The notes: generated by a model not told the origin, from the letters alone. DNA of 64,000 nucleotides from JALCLA01 sp965653565 (GCA_965653565.1 CBFHAI010000016.1:1-64000); one strand, 5' to 3'. Positions 11,058-20,212 are shown, numbered from the stretch's first letter. Made by a program: numbers and translations.

Positions 11058-11588
11058 ATGGCGGCGGATGGATTGCAATTGCGCAGCGCGAACGAAGCCG
11101 ATATTCCGGCGCTGGTGGAACTGGTGACATCGGCCTATCGCGGCGATGCGAGCCGCAAGGGCTGGACCACCGAGGCCGATTTCCTCGACGGCAGCCGCAT
11201 CGACCCCGACGTGCTGCGCGAAGACCTGCACAGGCAGCGCTCGCGCGTGCTGGTGGCCGAGCGCGATGGCCAGATGGTGGCCTGCGCGCATGTCGCCGAT
11301 CAGGACGGCGCCGGTTATTTCGGCATGTTTTCCGTGCGGCCCACGCTGCAGGGCGGTGGCATCGGCGACACGCTGTTGCGCGAAGCCGAGCGCGTCGCGC
11401 GCGAAGAATGGACGTTGCCGGCGATGCGCATGACCGTGATCGACATCCGCGACAGCCTGATCGCGTGGTACGAACGGCGCGGTTATCGCCGCACCGGCGT
11501 CAAGAAGCCGTTTCCGTACGGCGATGCGCGTTTCGGCATCCCCAAACGCGACGACCTGCGCTTCGAGGTGCTGGAGAAAGCGCTTTGA
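11058..11588 (+). CDS. GNAT-family N-acetyltransferase
   Basis: The 176-residue protein has a GNAT fold: acetyl-CoA loop V-RPTLQGGGIGDTLL (about 95-110) and the late strand-helix WYERRGYRRTG. ATG 11058 follows GCGGAGG at a 6-7 nt distance; GTG codons at 11052 and 11055 are alternatives. It lies 26 nt after sufS and overlaps the Rieske gene, so it is part of the suf transcript. The substrate is unknown; GNATs sit at this place in some related suf operons, but I infer no Fe-S role. Confidence 0.85.
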   Translation: MAADGLQLRSANEADIPALVELVTSAYRGDASRKGWTTEADFLDGSRIDPDVLREDLHRQRSRVLVAERDGQMVACAHVADQDGAGYFGMFSVRPTLQGGGIGDTLLREAERVAREEWTLPAMRMTVIDIRDSLIAWYERRGYRRTGVKKPFPYGDARFGIPKRDDLRFEVLEKAL

Positions 11589-11908
11589 GTCAGAACTGGG
11601 TGCGGGTGTGCGCGGTGGGCGAATTGCTGCCGGGCGAGTCGCGCGTGGTGTGGGACGGCAATACGCCGATCCTGGTGCTCAACTACGACGGCGATTGCTA
11701 CGCGCTGGAAGATCGCTGCAGCCATGAGGATTTCGAGCTTTCGGCCGGCGCCTTCGATGCCGACGAGGCGACGATCGAATGCGTGCTGCATGGCGCGAAG
11801 TTCGATGTGCGCGATGGGCGTGCGTTGTGTGCGCCGGCTTATGCGCCGGTGGTGAAGTTTCCGGTGCGGGTCGAGGATGGCGCGGTGTGGACGCGCGACG
11901 ATCGCTAG
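11585..11908 (+). CDS. Rieske-type [2Fe-2S] ferredoxin
   Basis: The 107-residue Rieske domain carries both cluster motifs: C45-S-H47 (CSHEDF) and C66-V-L-H69 (CVLHGAKF). The only fitting start is TTG 11585, which overlaps the GNAT stop by 4 nt. Proteins of this size are named non-haem iron oxygenase ferredoxin subunits, but with no oxygenase nearby its position at the end of suf suggests a role as electron donor in, or client of, Fe-S assembly. Confidence 0.9.
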   Translation: MSQNWVRVCAVGELLPGESRVVWDGNTPILVLNYDGDCYALEDRCSHEDFELSAGAFDADEATIECVLHGAKFDVRDGRALCAPAYAPVVKFPVRVEDGAVWTRDDR

Positions 11909-11920
11909 TGTTGCGGGGCG

Positions 11921-11950
11921 ATCGGGAATCGGGAGTGGGGAGTCGGGAAG
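11921..11950. repeat. GGGAATCGGGAG-type dispersed repeat fragment
   Basis: A run of GGGAATCGGGAG and GGGGAGTCGGGA units occupies the short convergent gap between the Rieske gene and yggX. The same word family recurs near 19222-19236, 25411-25453, 46807-46952 and 49364-49436. Confidence 0.65.
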
Positions 11951-11956
11951 AGCAGG

Positions 11957-12223
11957 TTACTCGGGCGTGAAGCCAGCGGGTTTTTCCGCGCCGTCGCCGA
12001 ACAGGAACTTGTCCATCTCCGCCTGCAAGAACGCGCGTGCTTTCGGATCGCGCGGCATCAGCCGGTTTTCGTTGATCAGCATCGTCTGGTGCGCCAGCCA
12101 TTCGGCCCAGGCGGCCTTACCGATGTGATCGAACACGCGCTGGCCTGCTTCGCCGGGCCACGGTGCGAAGTCGAGGCCTTCGGTTTCGATCCGGTGTTTC
12201 TGGCAGAAGACGGTGCGCGGCAT
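11957..12223 (-). CDS. yggX: Fe(2+)-trafficking/oxidative-damage protection protein YggX
   Basis: The 88-residue protein starts MPRTVFCQKH and contains the family segments GLDFAPWPGEAG, LINENRLMPRDPKARAFL and EMDKFLFG. YggX proteins protect Fe-S enzymes and are thought to handle labile ferrous iron. It lies 8 nt downstream of mutY on the same strand, the conserved mutY-yggX pairing, and probably shares its transcript. Confidence 0.95.
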   Translation of the reverse strand: MPRTVFCQKHRIETEGLDFAPWPGEAGQRVFDHIGKAAWAEWLAHQTMLINENRLMPRDPKARAFLQAEMDKFLFGDGAEKPAGFTPE

Positions 12224-12231
12224 CGGGGTTT

Positions 12232-13281
12232 TCAGTCCGGTAGCGAATCGAGCAGGCGGCGGATCGGTGCGGGCAGGCCGGTGGCCGGCAGTTCGGCGCG
12301 GGTGAACCAGCGCAGGTCGGGATTATCGGCGATCCGCATGCGTTCGCGCACTTCGCGCCACAGCAACGGTTCGGCTCGCAGTCGATAGTGACTGAAGACG
12401 TGCTCGATCTCCGGATGCGTTTGGCCATGATCGAAATCGGCATCGAGATGAGCGTGCAGCCAGTCGCGCGCGCCGTCGTGGTCCGCTGTTTCCGGCAGGC
12501 TCCACAATCCGGCCCAGACGCCGACCGGCGGGCGGCGCGACAGCAGCACGCGTCGCTGCGGATCGCGCGCGATCAACAACACGCACTGCCGCGTCGGCAG
12601 CGCTTTGCCCGGTTTCGATTCGGGCAATTGCGCGACCAGTCCTTCGATGCGCGCGACGCACTCGTTCTGCAGCGGACACAGCACGCAGGCCGGGTCGCTG
12701 CGCGTGCAGAGTGTGGCGCCGAAATCCATGATCGCCTGCGTGTAGTCGGTCAGCCGCGCGTGCGGCAGATGCGATTCCGACAGCTGCCACAGACGCTTTT
12801 CCACCGCGCTCGAACCGGTCCAGCCGCGCACGCCGTGGTAGCGCGACAACACGCGTTTGACGTTGCCATCGAGGATGGCGTGGCGCTGTCCGTGCGCCTG
12901 CGCCAGGATCGCGGCGGCCGTGGAGCGGCCGATGCCGGGCAGCGCCGCCATCGCGTCGAAATTCTGCGGCAGATCGCCGCCGTGCAATTCGACGCAGCGC
13001 TTCGCCGCCGCATGCAGATTGCGCGCGCGGGCGTAGTAGCCCAGGCCCGACCACAAGGCCATCACCTGATCGTGTTCGGCCGCAGCGAGCGCCGGCAAGG
13101 TCGGCAGCGCATCGAGAAAACGTGCGTAGTACGGCAGCACCGTCTGCACCTGCGTCTGTTGCAGCATGATCTCGGCCAGCCACACGCGATACGGTGTGCG
13201 TGGATGCTGCCAGGGCAGGTCGTGGCGGCCGTTCTGGTCGAACCACGCCAGCAGCGAGGCGGCGAAATCAGGGCTTGGCAT
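12232..13281 (-). CDS. mutY: A/G-specific adenine DNA glycosylase MutY
   Basis: MutY removes adenine mispaired with 8-oxoguanine. The 349-residue product has a catalytic Glu in LAEIMLQQTQ (E37), helix-hairpin-helix LPGIGRSTAAAIL (114-126), Asp in AILDGNVKRVLSR (D138), and the 4Fe-4S loop C192-x6-C199-x2-C202-x5-C208. A C-terminal NUDIX-like domain (about 230-349) reads the oxidised guanine. The start overlaps the AsmA-like gene by 14 nt, indicating coupling in the order ftsY, AsmA-like, mutY, yggX. Confidence 0.97.
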   Translation of the reverse strand: MPSPDFAASLLAWFDQNGRHDLPWQHPRTPYRVWLAEIMLQQTQVQTVLPYYARFLDALPTLPALAAAEHDQVMALWSGLGYYARARNLHAAAKRCVELHGGDLPQNFDAMAALPGIGRSTAAAILAQAHGQRHAILDGNVKRVLSRYHGVRGWTGSSAVEKRLWQLSESHLPHARLTDYTQAIMDFGATLCTRSDPACVLCPLQNECVARIEGLVAQLPESKPGKALPTRQCVLLIARDPQRRVLLSRRPPVGVWAGLWSLPETADHDGARDWLHAHLDADFDHGQTHPEIEHVFSHYRLRAEPLLWREVRERMRIADNPDLRWFTRAELPATGLPAPIRRLLDSLPD

Positions 13282-14338
13282 CGGGCTTCGCGGTGGGTGC
13301 GGGTTCTTCGATGCGAAGCTTCACGCCACGCAATTCCACCGAGCCGAATTGCAAGCGCGCGGCATCCATCGCACCGGTGACGGGCGGCAATGGCGATGCC
13401 TCCGGTGCGGCGAGCCAGCCTGCGATATCGCCAAGATCGAATCGGCCTGCAATGCCGTCGTCGCCGCGTGCCAGCGACAGCGAGGCGTGGCCGCGCAGAT
13501 CGGTCGAGCCGGCGTAGGCGAGTGCGATTCGCACGGTCGATTCCTCGGCCTCCGGAAACGGCAGCGCCGGCCACGCCGCCGGCCATTGCGCAATTTCACC
13601 GTTCAAATCGAAGGTCAGTGCAGCTTCGTTCGACAACTGCGCCGTGCCTTGCACAGACAACCACGGCGTCGTACCGGCCGATTCGTGCAGCGCGATCGTC
13701 ATTGCATCCAGATGCAGATCGCCGGCAGCGGTGCGCGGCGTGGTCGCGATGCGCACGTCGAACGGCACGACACCGCTCGCGCGCACGAACTGACCCCGCG
13801 CGGACAGCGTCGTCGGCTCGCCCTCGTGCAGCGACGCCAGGCTCATGTCCATAGCTTCGATCGCCCAGGCATTGCCAACGATGCGGCCGTCGTCGATTTC
13901 GATCGCCGCATCGAACTGCGGCAGTCGCAGTTCGGCAGTGGCGGTGCGTTCGCGTTGTGCCAGCCACGCCGACATCGCGTCGACATCGAGTTCCGGTCGC
14001 AGCAGCCGCAGGCTCTGCACCTGCAACGTGTCCGAGCGCAGTGCCGACCACGGCAGCACCGCGTCGACGCGCCCGACGCGCAGCAACGGTTTCTCGCTGC
14101 CGGGTGCGGTTGCGGTCAAGCCGCTCAATTCCAGATGCAGATCGGGCCACAAACCGACATCGGCGGGCTCGGCCAATTGCAGCTGCAAGCCGGTGGCGGA
14201 AGAAGCCCGTTGCAACAGGAACGCGCTCAGCCGCTCGGGTTCGAGCAAGGCGCGCACTGCGAAAAATCCGCAAATCGCCAACGCCGGCAGCAGCCCGAGC
14301 CAGAGCCAGCGACGACGCCTGCGCACGGGCTTGCCCAT
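13268..14338 (-). CDS. AsmA-like membrane-anchored protein
   Basis: The 356-residue protein has a basic start (MGKPVRRRRRW), one membrane segment (LWLGLLPALAICGFFAVRA, about 12-30) and then a long beta-rich region with segments such as WPDLHLELSGLTA, RVGRVDAVLPWSALRS and DGRIVGNAW, typical of AsmA/TamB-type proteins that span the periplasm and may bridge lipids. I am confident of the topology and only moderately of the family. It begins 2 nt after the ftsY stop and overlaps mutY by 14 nt. Confidence 0.75.
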   Translation of the reverse strand: MGKPVRRRRRWLWLGLLPALAICGFFAVRALLEPERLSAFLLQRASSATGLQLQLAEPADVGLWPDLHLELSGLTATAPGSEKPLLRVGRVDAVLPWSALRSDTLQVQSLRLLRPELDVDAMSAWLAQRERTATAELRLPQFDAAIEIDDGRIVGNAWAIEAMDMSLASLHEGEPTTLSARGQFVRASGVVPFDVRIATTPRTAAGDLHLDAMTIALHESAGTTPWLSVQGTAQLSNEAALTFDLNGEIAQWPAAWPALPFPEAEESTVRIALAYAGSTDLRGHASLSLARGDDGIAGRFDLGDIAGWLAAPEASPLPPVTGAMDAARLQFGSVELRGVKLRIEEPAPTAKPDAKP

Positions 14339-14340
14339 CG

Positions 14341-15417
14341 TCAGGCCGACAACGACTCCGGCAGCAGCGCGTCGACGAAGGCGTGCGGATCGAAGGCGCG
14401 CAGATCGTGCACGCTTTCGCCCAGGCCCACGTAGCGGATCGGGATGCCGAATTCGCGCGCCAGCGCGAACACGACACCGCCTTTCGCGGTGCCATCGAGC
14501 TTGGTGACGACGATGCCGGTGACGCCGACGGCGGCGTTGAACTGCCGCACCTGGTTGATCGCGTTCTGGCCGGTGGTGCCGTCGATCACGAGCAGCACTT
14601 CGTGCGGCGCGGTCGGATCCAGTTTGCTCAGCACGCGCTTGATCTTGCTCAGCTCATCCATCAGGCCCGACTGCGTGTGCAGGCGGCCGGCGGTGTCGGC
14701 GATCAGCAGATGCGCGTTGCGCGCGCGCGCGGCCTGCAGCGCGTCGAAAATCACCGAGGCCGAATCGGCGCCGGAGCCTTGCGCCAGCACCGGCACGCCG
14801 TTGCGATCGCCCCACATTTTCAGCTGTTCGACGGCGGCGGCACGGAAGGTGTCGCCGGCGGCGAGCACGACGTTCTTGCGCTCTTCGACGTAGCGTTTGG
14901 CGAGCTTGCCGATCGTGGTCGTCTTGCCGACGCCGTTGACGCCGACGGTGAGGATCACGAACGGGCGCGGGCCGGCGTCGACATTGAGCCATTGCGCCAC
15001 CGGTTCGACCATCGCCAGCAGGTCGGCGCGCAGTTGCCGCAGCAGTTGTCCGGCGTCGGCGAAATCGCGCCGATGCATGCGCCCGCGCAGGCCTTCCACC
15101 AGCGTGGTGGTGGCCGCGACGCCGACATCGGCGCTGAGCAGGCGGGTTTCGATTTCGTCGAGCAGGTCGTCGTCGAGCTTCGGATGGCGCACGAACAGCG
15201 CGCCGAGGCTGCGCGAAAACGTGTTGTTGCGCAGCCGCTCGCGCCAGCCCGCGCTGCCGGCCGCGGCTTGCGGCGGATCGCGGTCGGCAACTTCGAAAAT
15301 GGCTTCGGCGGCCGGCGGCGGCAGCGTGATTTCGGCCCCGACGCTGTCGGCCGCAGGCACGGCGGCGGGCGCATTTTCGGCCGCCGGAAGCGGCTTTTTC
15401 TTCCAGAAACTGAACAT
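14341..15417 (-). CDS. ftsY: signal recognition particle receptor FtsY
   Basis: FtsY docks SRP-bound ribosomes at the inner membrane. The ATG at 15417 (MFSFWKKKPLP) was chosen over an upstream ATG at 15447 because it gives the usual basic N-terminus; the product is 358 residues. The NG domain shows G1 GVNGVGKTTTIGKLAKR (about 158-174), G3 DTAGR, and G4 TKLDGTAKGG. A short Ala/Pro-rich acidic region precedes it. It is divergent from rsmD with 56 nt between starts, a common gammaproteobacterial arrangement. Confidence 0.96.
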   Translation of the reverse strand: MFSFWKKKPLPAAENAPAAVPAADSVGAEITLPPPAAEAIFEVADRDPPQAAAGSAGWRERLRNNTFSRSLGALFVRHPKLDDDLLDEIETRLLSADVGVAATTTLVEGLRGRMHRRDFADAGQLLRQLRADLLAMVEPVAQWLNVDAGPRPFVILTVGVNGVGKTTTIGKLAKRYVEERKNVVLAAGDTFRAAAVEQLKMWGDRNGVPVLAQGSGADSASVIFDALQAARARNAHLLIADTAGRLHTQSGLMDELSKIKRVLSKLDPTAPHEVLLVIDGTTGQNAINQVRQFNAAVGVTGIVVTKLDGTAKGGVVFALAREFGIPIRYVGLGESVHDLRAFDPHAFVDALLPESLSA

Positions 15418-15473
15418 CGGCACGGGGATGACGGAGAATGCGCGCATGTTAGCACCGGCCTTCCGAGCCCCCG

Positions 15474-16067
15474 ATGAAGCACGATAAGCGCGCGCCTGTG
15501 GTCGAAACGCCCGGCCGGGTGCGGATCATCGCCGGCAGGCTGCGCGGTTCGCGCATCGATGTGCCGGCGGCGGCCGGACTGCGGCCGACCTCCGATCGCG
15601 TGCGCGAAACGCTGTTCAACTGGCTGGCGCCGCATCTGCCCGGTGCGCGCTGCCTGGATCTGTTCGCCGGCAGCGGTGCGCTCGGCTTCGAGGCGGCGTC
15701 GCGCGGCGCGTCCCGGGTGCTGATGATCGAGCGCGACACGCGCGTCGCGGCCGTGCTGCAGGCCACCGCGGTGCGACTCGGGGCGGATGCGGTGCAGGTG
15801 CGCGCCGACGATGCGCTGGCCTGGCTGCGGCAGCCGCCCGCGCAGGCCTTCGATATCGTTTTCGTCGACCCGCCGTTCGGCGCGCAATTGCACGAAACGG
15901 CCTTGCAGGCAGCGGTTCCCTGGCTTGCGCCCGACGCGCTGGTGTACGTCGAATCGGCGCGCGACGCGCTGCCGGCCGTGCCCTCCGGCTGGTCGCTGCA
16001 CCGCGAAGGCAGCACGCGCGAAGTGCGCTACGCGCTCTACCGCGCCGGAACGCTTTGCGCCGCTTAG
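15474..16067 (+). CDS. rsmD: 16S rRNA (guanine966-N2)-methyltransferase RsmD
   Basis: RsmD methylates G966 of 16S rRNA. The 197-residue protein has RIIAGRLRGSRI near the start, SAM motif LDLFAGSGALG at 61-71 and catalytic DPPF at 132-135. It lies divergent from ftsY and 51 nt upstream of coaD, matching the conserved order. Confidence 0.96.
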   Translation: MKHDKRAPVVETPGRVRIIAGRLRGSRIDVPAAAGLRPTSDRVRETLFNWLAPHLPGARCLDLFAGSGALGFEAASRGASRVLMIERDTRVAAVLQATAVRLGADAVQVRADDALAWLRQPPAQAFDIVFVDPPFGAQLHETALQAAVPWLAPDALVYVESARDALPAVPSGWSLHREGSTREVRYALYRAGTLCAA

Positions 16068-16075
16068 CCCCCTGC

Positions 16076-16081
16076 TACAAT
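16076..16081 (+). promoter_or_regulatory. TACAAT, possible -10 element for coaD
   Basis: TACAAT lies 37 nt before the coaD ATG in the rsmD-coaD gap. I see no convincing -35 at the right distance, so this is tentative. Confidence 0.3.
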
Positions 16082-16118
16082 TGCCGCGCTCCCCAGCGCA
16101 GGACTTCCAGCCGATCCG

Positions 16119-16616
16119 ATGAGCACCGCCCGCTCCCGAATCGCCGTCTATCCCGGCACCTTCGACCCGATCACCAACGGCCATGTCGATCTGGTCAGCC
16201 GGGCCGCGCCGCTGTTCGAGCGCATCGTGGTGGGCGTGGCCGAAAGCCCCGCGAAAGGCCCCGGTTTCACGCTCGAAGAACGCATCGCGCTGGCCAGGGT
16301 GGCGCTCGCCGGCATCGCCAATGTCGAAGTGCTCGGCTTCAAGTCGCTGCTCGCGCATTTCGTGCACGAACTGGGCGCCGGCGTGCTGTTGCGCGGCCTG
16401 CGCGCGGTGTCGGATTTCGAGTACGAATTCCAGCTCGCCAGCATGAACCGGCATCTGATTCCCGATGTCGAAACGCTGTTCCTGACGCCGGCCGAGCAAT
16501 ACAGCTTCATTTCCTCGTCGCTGGTGCGCGAAATCGCGCGGCTGGGCGGGGATGTCGGCGGCTTCGTGCATCCGGCGGTGCAGGCGGCGCTCAAGCAGAA
16601 GTGGCAGCAACCCTGA
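16119..16616 (+). CDS. coaD: phosphopantetheine adenylyltransferase CoaD
   Basis: CoaD transfers AMP to 4'-phosphopantetheine, the penultimate step of coenzyme A synthesis. The 165-residue length is normal. The nucleotidyltransferase motif GTFDPITNGH is at 13-22, RGLRAVSDFEYE is mid-protein, and ISSSLVRE is the late motif. The start is ATG after a short leader. Confidence 0.97.
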   Translation: MSTARSRIAVYPGTFDPITNGHVDLVSRAAPLFERIVVGVAESPAKGPGFTLEERIALARVALAGIANVEVLGFKSLLAHFVHELGAGVLLRGLRAVSDFEYEFQLASMNRHLIPDVETLFLTPAEQYSFISSSLVREIARLGGDVGGFVHPAVQAALKQKWQQP

Positions 16617-16690
16617 TTCGACACGCAGCGATCCAGCCTTCTCCCGGACGCAGCGCGCAAACCCATTCACGCAACCCAAGGTACGTAGTC

Positions 16691-17188
16691 ATGGCAAAGA
16701 CCCTCAAGCTGATCCTGCTGGCCCTCGCTTTCACCACGCTCGCCGCCTGCGGCAAGAAGGAAGAGGACAAGCCCGCCGTTGCCGCTCCCGTCGCGGTGAG
16801 CGTGCCGGCCGATGCTTCCGATTCGCAGGCCTGGAAGGCCTACATCATGTCGGTGGTGAAACAGAACATGCAGGGCATCCGCACCAGCCCGTTCACTTAT
16901 TACCTGCCGAGCGCCACCGCGTCGGATTTCGAAGACCAGTACGATCGTCAGCTCGACAACGTCACCGGCGTGGTCGGCCGCGGCGTGCTGCCGGGCAATA
17001 TGCTGGCCTTCGGTTCGCCCGAATCGGGTCGCATGGCCGACATGATCGTCGAGGCCTTCACCGACATTCCGCCGGGCTCGATGAAGGACGTGCGCGTGCT
17101 GTTCATCGGCCAGGCCGTCGACAGCGATCGGGTCAAGGCCGCGATCGATCCGAGCGGCGCCAGCTACGTGTTCGTCGAGGCGAAGTAA
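16691..17188 (+). CDS. predicted lipoprotein, unknown function
   Basis: The 165-residue protein has a lipoprotein signal (MAKTLKLILLALAFTTLAACGKK, lipobox LAAC) followed by a charged linker (KKEEDKP) and a compact domain with no family I recognise. The gene lies between coaD and a ferredoxin gene. Confidence 0.8.
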   Translation: MAKTLKLILLALAFTTLAACGKKEEDKPAVAAPVAVSVPADASDSQAWKAYIMSVVKQNMQGIRTSPFTYYLPSATASDFEDQYDRQLDNVTGVVGRGVLPGNMLAFGSPESGRMADMIVEAFTDIPPGSMKDVRVLFIGQAVDSDRVKAAIDPSGASYVFVEAK

Positions 17189-17249
17189 TCGCCTTTCGCG
17201 CGGCGGCGTCGACTGCGGGCGGGCCGCCGCGCCACACGGACGTGCGCGC

Positions 17250-17504
17250 ATGGCGCTGCTGATCAACGATCTTTGCGTCAACTGCGACGTCTGCGCGCCG
17301 GCGTGCCCGAACGCGGCCATCGCGCAGGGCGAGACCATCTACGAAATCGAACCTTCGCGCTGCACCGAATGCGTCGGACATTTCGATACGCCGCAATGCA
17401 TCGAGGTGTGTCCGGTCGAGTGCATCGATCTGGATCCGGCCCATCCCGAATCGCGCGAGCGCTTGATGGATAAATATCTGCTGCTCACCGGGAAGGTCGC
17501 ATGA
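17250..17504 (+). CDS. YfhL-type 4Fe-4S dicluster ferredoxin
   Basis: The 84-residue protein has one cluster motif C9-x2-C12-x2-C15-x3-C19-P and a second with the enlarged spacing C38-x2-C41-x8-C50-x3-C54-P, the signature of the YfhL/Alvin group of low-potential ferredoxins. Its stop overlaps the next gene's start by 4 nt. Placement after coaD is conserved in related genomes. Confidence 0.95.
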   Translation: MALLINDLCVNCDVCAPACPNAAIAQGETIYEIEPSRCTECVGHFDTPQCIEVCPVECIDLDPAHPESRERLMDKYLLLTGKVA

Positions 17505-19213
17505 AACTGCTCCGCATCGCGCTGCTGCTGTTGGTTCCGCTCGGCGCTGTCGCACAGGACGCCGCCGCGCCCGCCATCGGCGTGTTGCCCAAGCAGGCCG
17601 CGATCGCGAGCGCGAATGCGCAGGCCACCGATGCGGGAATGGAAATCCTCGCCGCCGGCGGCAACGCCTTCGATGCGGCGATCGCGGTGAGTTCCACGCT
17701 CGGCCTGGTGGAGCCGGAAAGTTCGGGCCTCGGCGGCGGCGCCTTCATGCTGCTGCATCTGGCGAGCGACGGGCGCGACGTGTTCGTCGACGCGCGCGAG
17801 CGCGCACCGCTGGCCGCCACCCGCGACATGTATCTCGATGAGAACGGCGAGCCCAATCGCCGCCTCGCGGTCGACGGGCCGCTCGCCGCTGCGATTCCCG
17901 GCCTGCCGATGGCGCTGGTGCACATGGCAAAGAATTACGGCCGGCTGCCGCTGAGCCAGTCGCTCGCGCCGGCCATCCGTCTGGCGCGCGAGGGCTGGAC
18001 CTTCGGTCCGAAGAACGCGTCGATGCTGGGCGCGCGCAAGCAGGTGCTTGCCGGCAACGCGGCCGCTGCCGCGCTGTTCCTGCCGAACGGCGAGGTGCCG
18101 GCGGTCGGCACCAAGATGACCAATCCCGACTACGCGCGCACGCTCGAGCTGCTGGCCGAGAAAGGCGCGGACGGTTTTTATCGCGGCGAATTCGCACAGC
18201 AGCTGGCCGATGGCGTGCGCAACGCCGGCGGCCTGTGGACGGCACAGGATCTGGCCGAATACACGGTGCGCGAGCGCGATCCGATCCGCATCGAACATCG
18301 CGGCTACACCCTGGTGACGGCGCCGCCGCCGTCGTCGGGCGGCATCGCGCTGGCCGAAATCCTCAACGTGATTTCCGGCTACGACTACGCGAAGATGGAA
18401 ACCGTGGCGCGCACGCATCTGCTGGTGGAAGCGATGCGCCGCGCCTACCGCGATCGCGCGATTTATCTGGGCGATCCGGATTTCGCGAAGATTCCGCTGT
18501 CGCTGCTGACGAGCGGCGATTACGCCGCCGGCCTGCGCGCCGGCATCAATCTGGATCGCGCCACGCCGAGCGAATTGCTGCCCGGCGTGTCGGCCGCGCC
18601 GCAGCGGCCCGATACCACGCACTTCTCGATCGTCGATCGGCAGGGCAACGTCGCGGCCGTCACGCAGACGGTGAATCTGCCGTTCGGCAATGCGTTCGTG
18701 GTGCCCGGCACCGGCTTTTTGCTCAACAACGAGATGGACGATTTCTCGGTCAAACCGGGCGTGCCGAATGCGTTCGGGCTGGTCGGCGACGACGCCAACG
18801 CGATCGCGCCCGGCAAGCGTCCGCTGTCGTCGATGACGCCGACCTTCCTGATCGGACAGGATCGCATCGCCGCGATCGGCACGCCCGGCGGCAGCCGCAT
18901 CATCACGATGGTGCTGCTCGGCCTGCTCGAATTGATGGACGGTAGCGGCGCGCAGGCCGCGGCCGACCTGCCGCGCTTCCATCATCAATATCTGCCCGAT
19001 GCGATCTCGGCCGAGGCCGGTGCCTTCAGCGCCGAAGAAATCGCGCAGCTGCAGGCGCGCGGCCACGTCGTGAACGGCGCCGAGCGCAACTGGGGCAATA
19101 TGCAGATCGTCACCTGGAACCGCGCCACCGGCGAGGTGGAAGCCGGTTCCGACGGGCGCTGGAAGGGCGTCGGCAAGGGCGCCACCACCGCCGGCGACGC
19201 CATTTACCGCTGA
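17501..19213 (+). CDS. ggt: gamma-glutamyltransferase, periplasmic
   Basis: The enzyme hydrolyses or transfers gamma-glutamyl groups of glutathione. The 570-residue precursor has a signal peptide (MKLLRIALLLLVPLGAVAQ). The autoprocessing nucleophile is the second Thr of PDTTHFSIVD (around residue 370), which splits large and small subunits. GGNAFDAAIA, SSGLGGGAF, GTGFLLNNEMDDF and GTPGGSRI are conserved segments. It overlaps the ferredoxin gene by 4 nt. Confidence 0.95.
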   Translation: MKLLRIALLLLVPLGAVAQDAAAPAIGVLPKQAAIASANAQATDAGMEILAAGGNAFDAAIAVSSTLGLVEPESSGLGGGAFMLLHLASDGRDVFVDARERAPLAATRDMYLDENGEPNRRLAVDGPLAAAIPGLPMALVHMAKNYGRLPLSQSLAPAIRLAREGWTFGPKNASMLGARKQVLAGNAAAAALFLPNGEVPAVGTKMTNPDYARTLELLAEKGADGFYRGEFAQQLADGVRNAGGLWTAQDLAEYTVRERDPIRIEHRGYTLVTAPPPSSGGIALAEILNVISGYDYAKMETVARTHLLVEAMRRAYRDRAIYLGDPDFAKIPLSLLTSGDYAAGLRAGINLDRATPSELLPGVSAAPQRPDTTHFSIVDRQGNVAAVTQTVNLPFGNAFVVPGTGFLLNNEMDDFSVKPGVPNAFGLVGDDANAIAPGKRPLSSMTPTFLIGQDRIAAIGTPGGSRIITMVLLGLLELMDGSGAQAAADLPRFHHQYLPDAISAEAGAFSAEEIAQLQARGHVVNGAERNWGNMQIVTWNRATGEVEAGSDGRWKGVGKGATTAGDAIYR

Positions 19214-19221
19214 GCGCTCAG

Positions 19222-19252
19222 CGACTCGGGAGTCGGGCCGAGCGACTACAAT
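19222..19252 (+). promoter_or_regulatory. hairpin CGACTC-GG-GAGTCG and TACAAT before the metallo-hydrolase gene
   Basis: A perfect 6-bp dyad just after the ggt stop may end or attenuate that transcript and resembles a fragment of the dispersed GGGAGTCGGG repeat. TACAAT at 19247-19252 could be a -10 for the next gene, which starts 32 nt later. No clear -35 is seen. Confidence 0.35.
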
Positions 19253-19283
19253 CGATCGCACGATTCGGCGACGGACGCTTGCG

Positions 19284-20159
19284 ATGAAACTCTGGTCGAT
19301 CCTCGGCAATTCCCAACGCCTCGATGGCGGTGCGATGTTCGGCAACGTGCCGCGCGCGATGTGGCAACAATGGATCGCGCCGGACGCCGACAACCGCATC
19401 CCGCTCGCCTGCCGCGCCTTGCTGGCGAGCCCGTTGAACGGCAAGACGGTGCTGTTCGAAACCGGCATCGGCGCCTTCTTCGAGCCGAAGCTGCGCGAAC
19501 GCTACGGCGTGGTGGAAGAGCGCCACGTCCTGCTCGATTCGCTGACCGAAGCCGGGTTTTCGCACGAGGATGTCGATGTCGTGGTGCTGTCGCATCTGCA
19601 TTTCGATCACGCCGGCGGCCTGCTCGCGCCGTGGCAGGAAGGGCAGCCGCCGCGCCTGCTGTTTCCGAACGCGACCTTCCTGGTCAGCGCCGAATGCTGG
19701 CGCCGCGCGCGCGATCCGCATCCGCGCGATCGCGCCTCGTTCATTGCCGAATTGCCCGGATTGCTCGAGCAAAGCGGCCGTCTCGAAGTGGTGGACGGCG
19801 AGTATTCGAAAGCGCTCGGAAAAAGCGTGCGTTTTCACTACAGCGACGGCCACACGCCGGGGCTGATGTTGTCGGAAATCGTCGGTCCGTCGAATCACGG
19901 CGGGCTGGTGTTCTGCGCCGACCTGATCCCGGGCCGGCCCTGGGTGCATCTGCCGGTGACGATGGGCTACGACCGCAACGCCGAGTTGCTGATCGACGAG
20001 AAGCGCGCCTTTCTCGAAGACAAACTCGCGCGCGATGTGCATCTGTATTTCACCCACGACACCGAATGCGCGCTCGCGCGCGTGACGCGCGATGCCAAGG
20101 GCCGCTTCGGCACCGAACACGAAGTGCCGTCGCTGCATGCGCGCGCGCTCGCCGCATGA
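19284..20159 (+). CDS. metallo-beta-lactamase-fold hydrolase
   Basis: The 291-residue protein has the zinc motif H104-x-H106-x-D108-H109 (SHLHFDHAGG), a later GHTPG histidine and a CADL aspartate, as in AHL lactonases and related MBL-fold hydrolases. No signal peptide is evident, so it is probably cytosolic. The substrate cannot be told from sequence; lactonase-like activity is one option. Confidence 0.85.
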   Translation: MKLWSILGNSQRLDGGAMFGNVPRAMWQQWIAPDADNRIPLACRALLASPLNGKTVLFETGIGAFFEPKLRERYGVVEERHVLLDSLTEAGFSHEDVDVVVLSHLHFDHAGGLLAPWQEGQPPRLLFPNATFLVSAECWRRARDPHPRDRASFIAELPGLLEQSGRLEVVDGEYSKALGKSVRFHYSDGHTPGLMLSEIVGPSNHGGLVFCADLIPGRPWVHLPVTMGYDRNAELLIDEKRAFLEDKLARDVHLYFTHDTECALARVTRDAKGRFGTEHEVPSLHARALAA

Positions 20160-20212
20160 CGCGCGCGGCGCGGCTGACACTTTTCCGAATCTCCAACACA
20201 GGCCGCTGAGCA

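Noticed and set aside
17501..19213. Gamma-glutamyltransferase as the missing amidase of the phosphoramidate pathway
   Set aside because: It has a signal peptide and is periplasmic, and lies 34 kb away; the pathway step is cytosolic.
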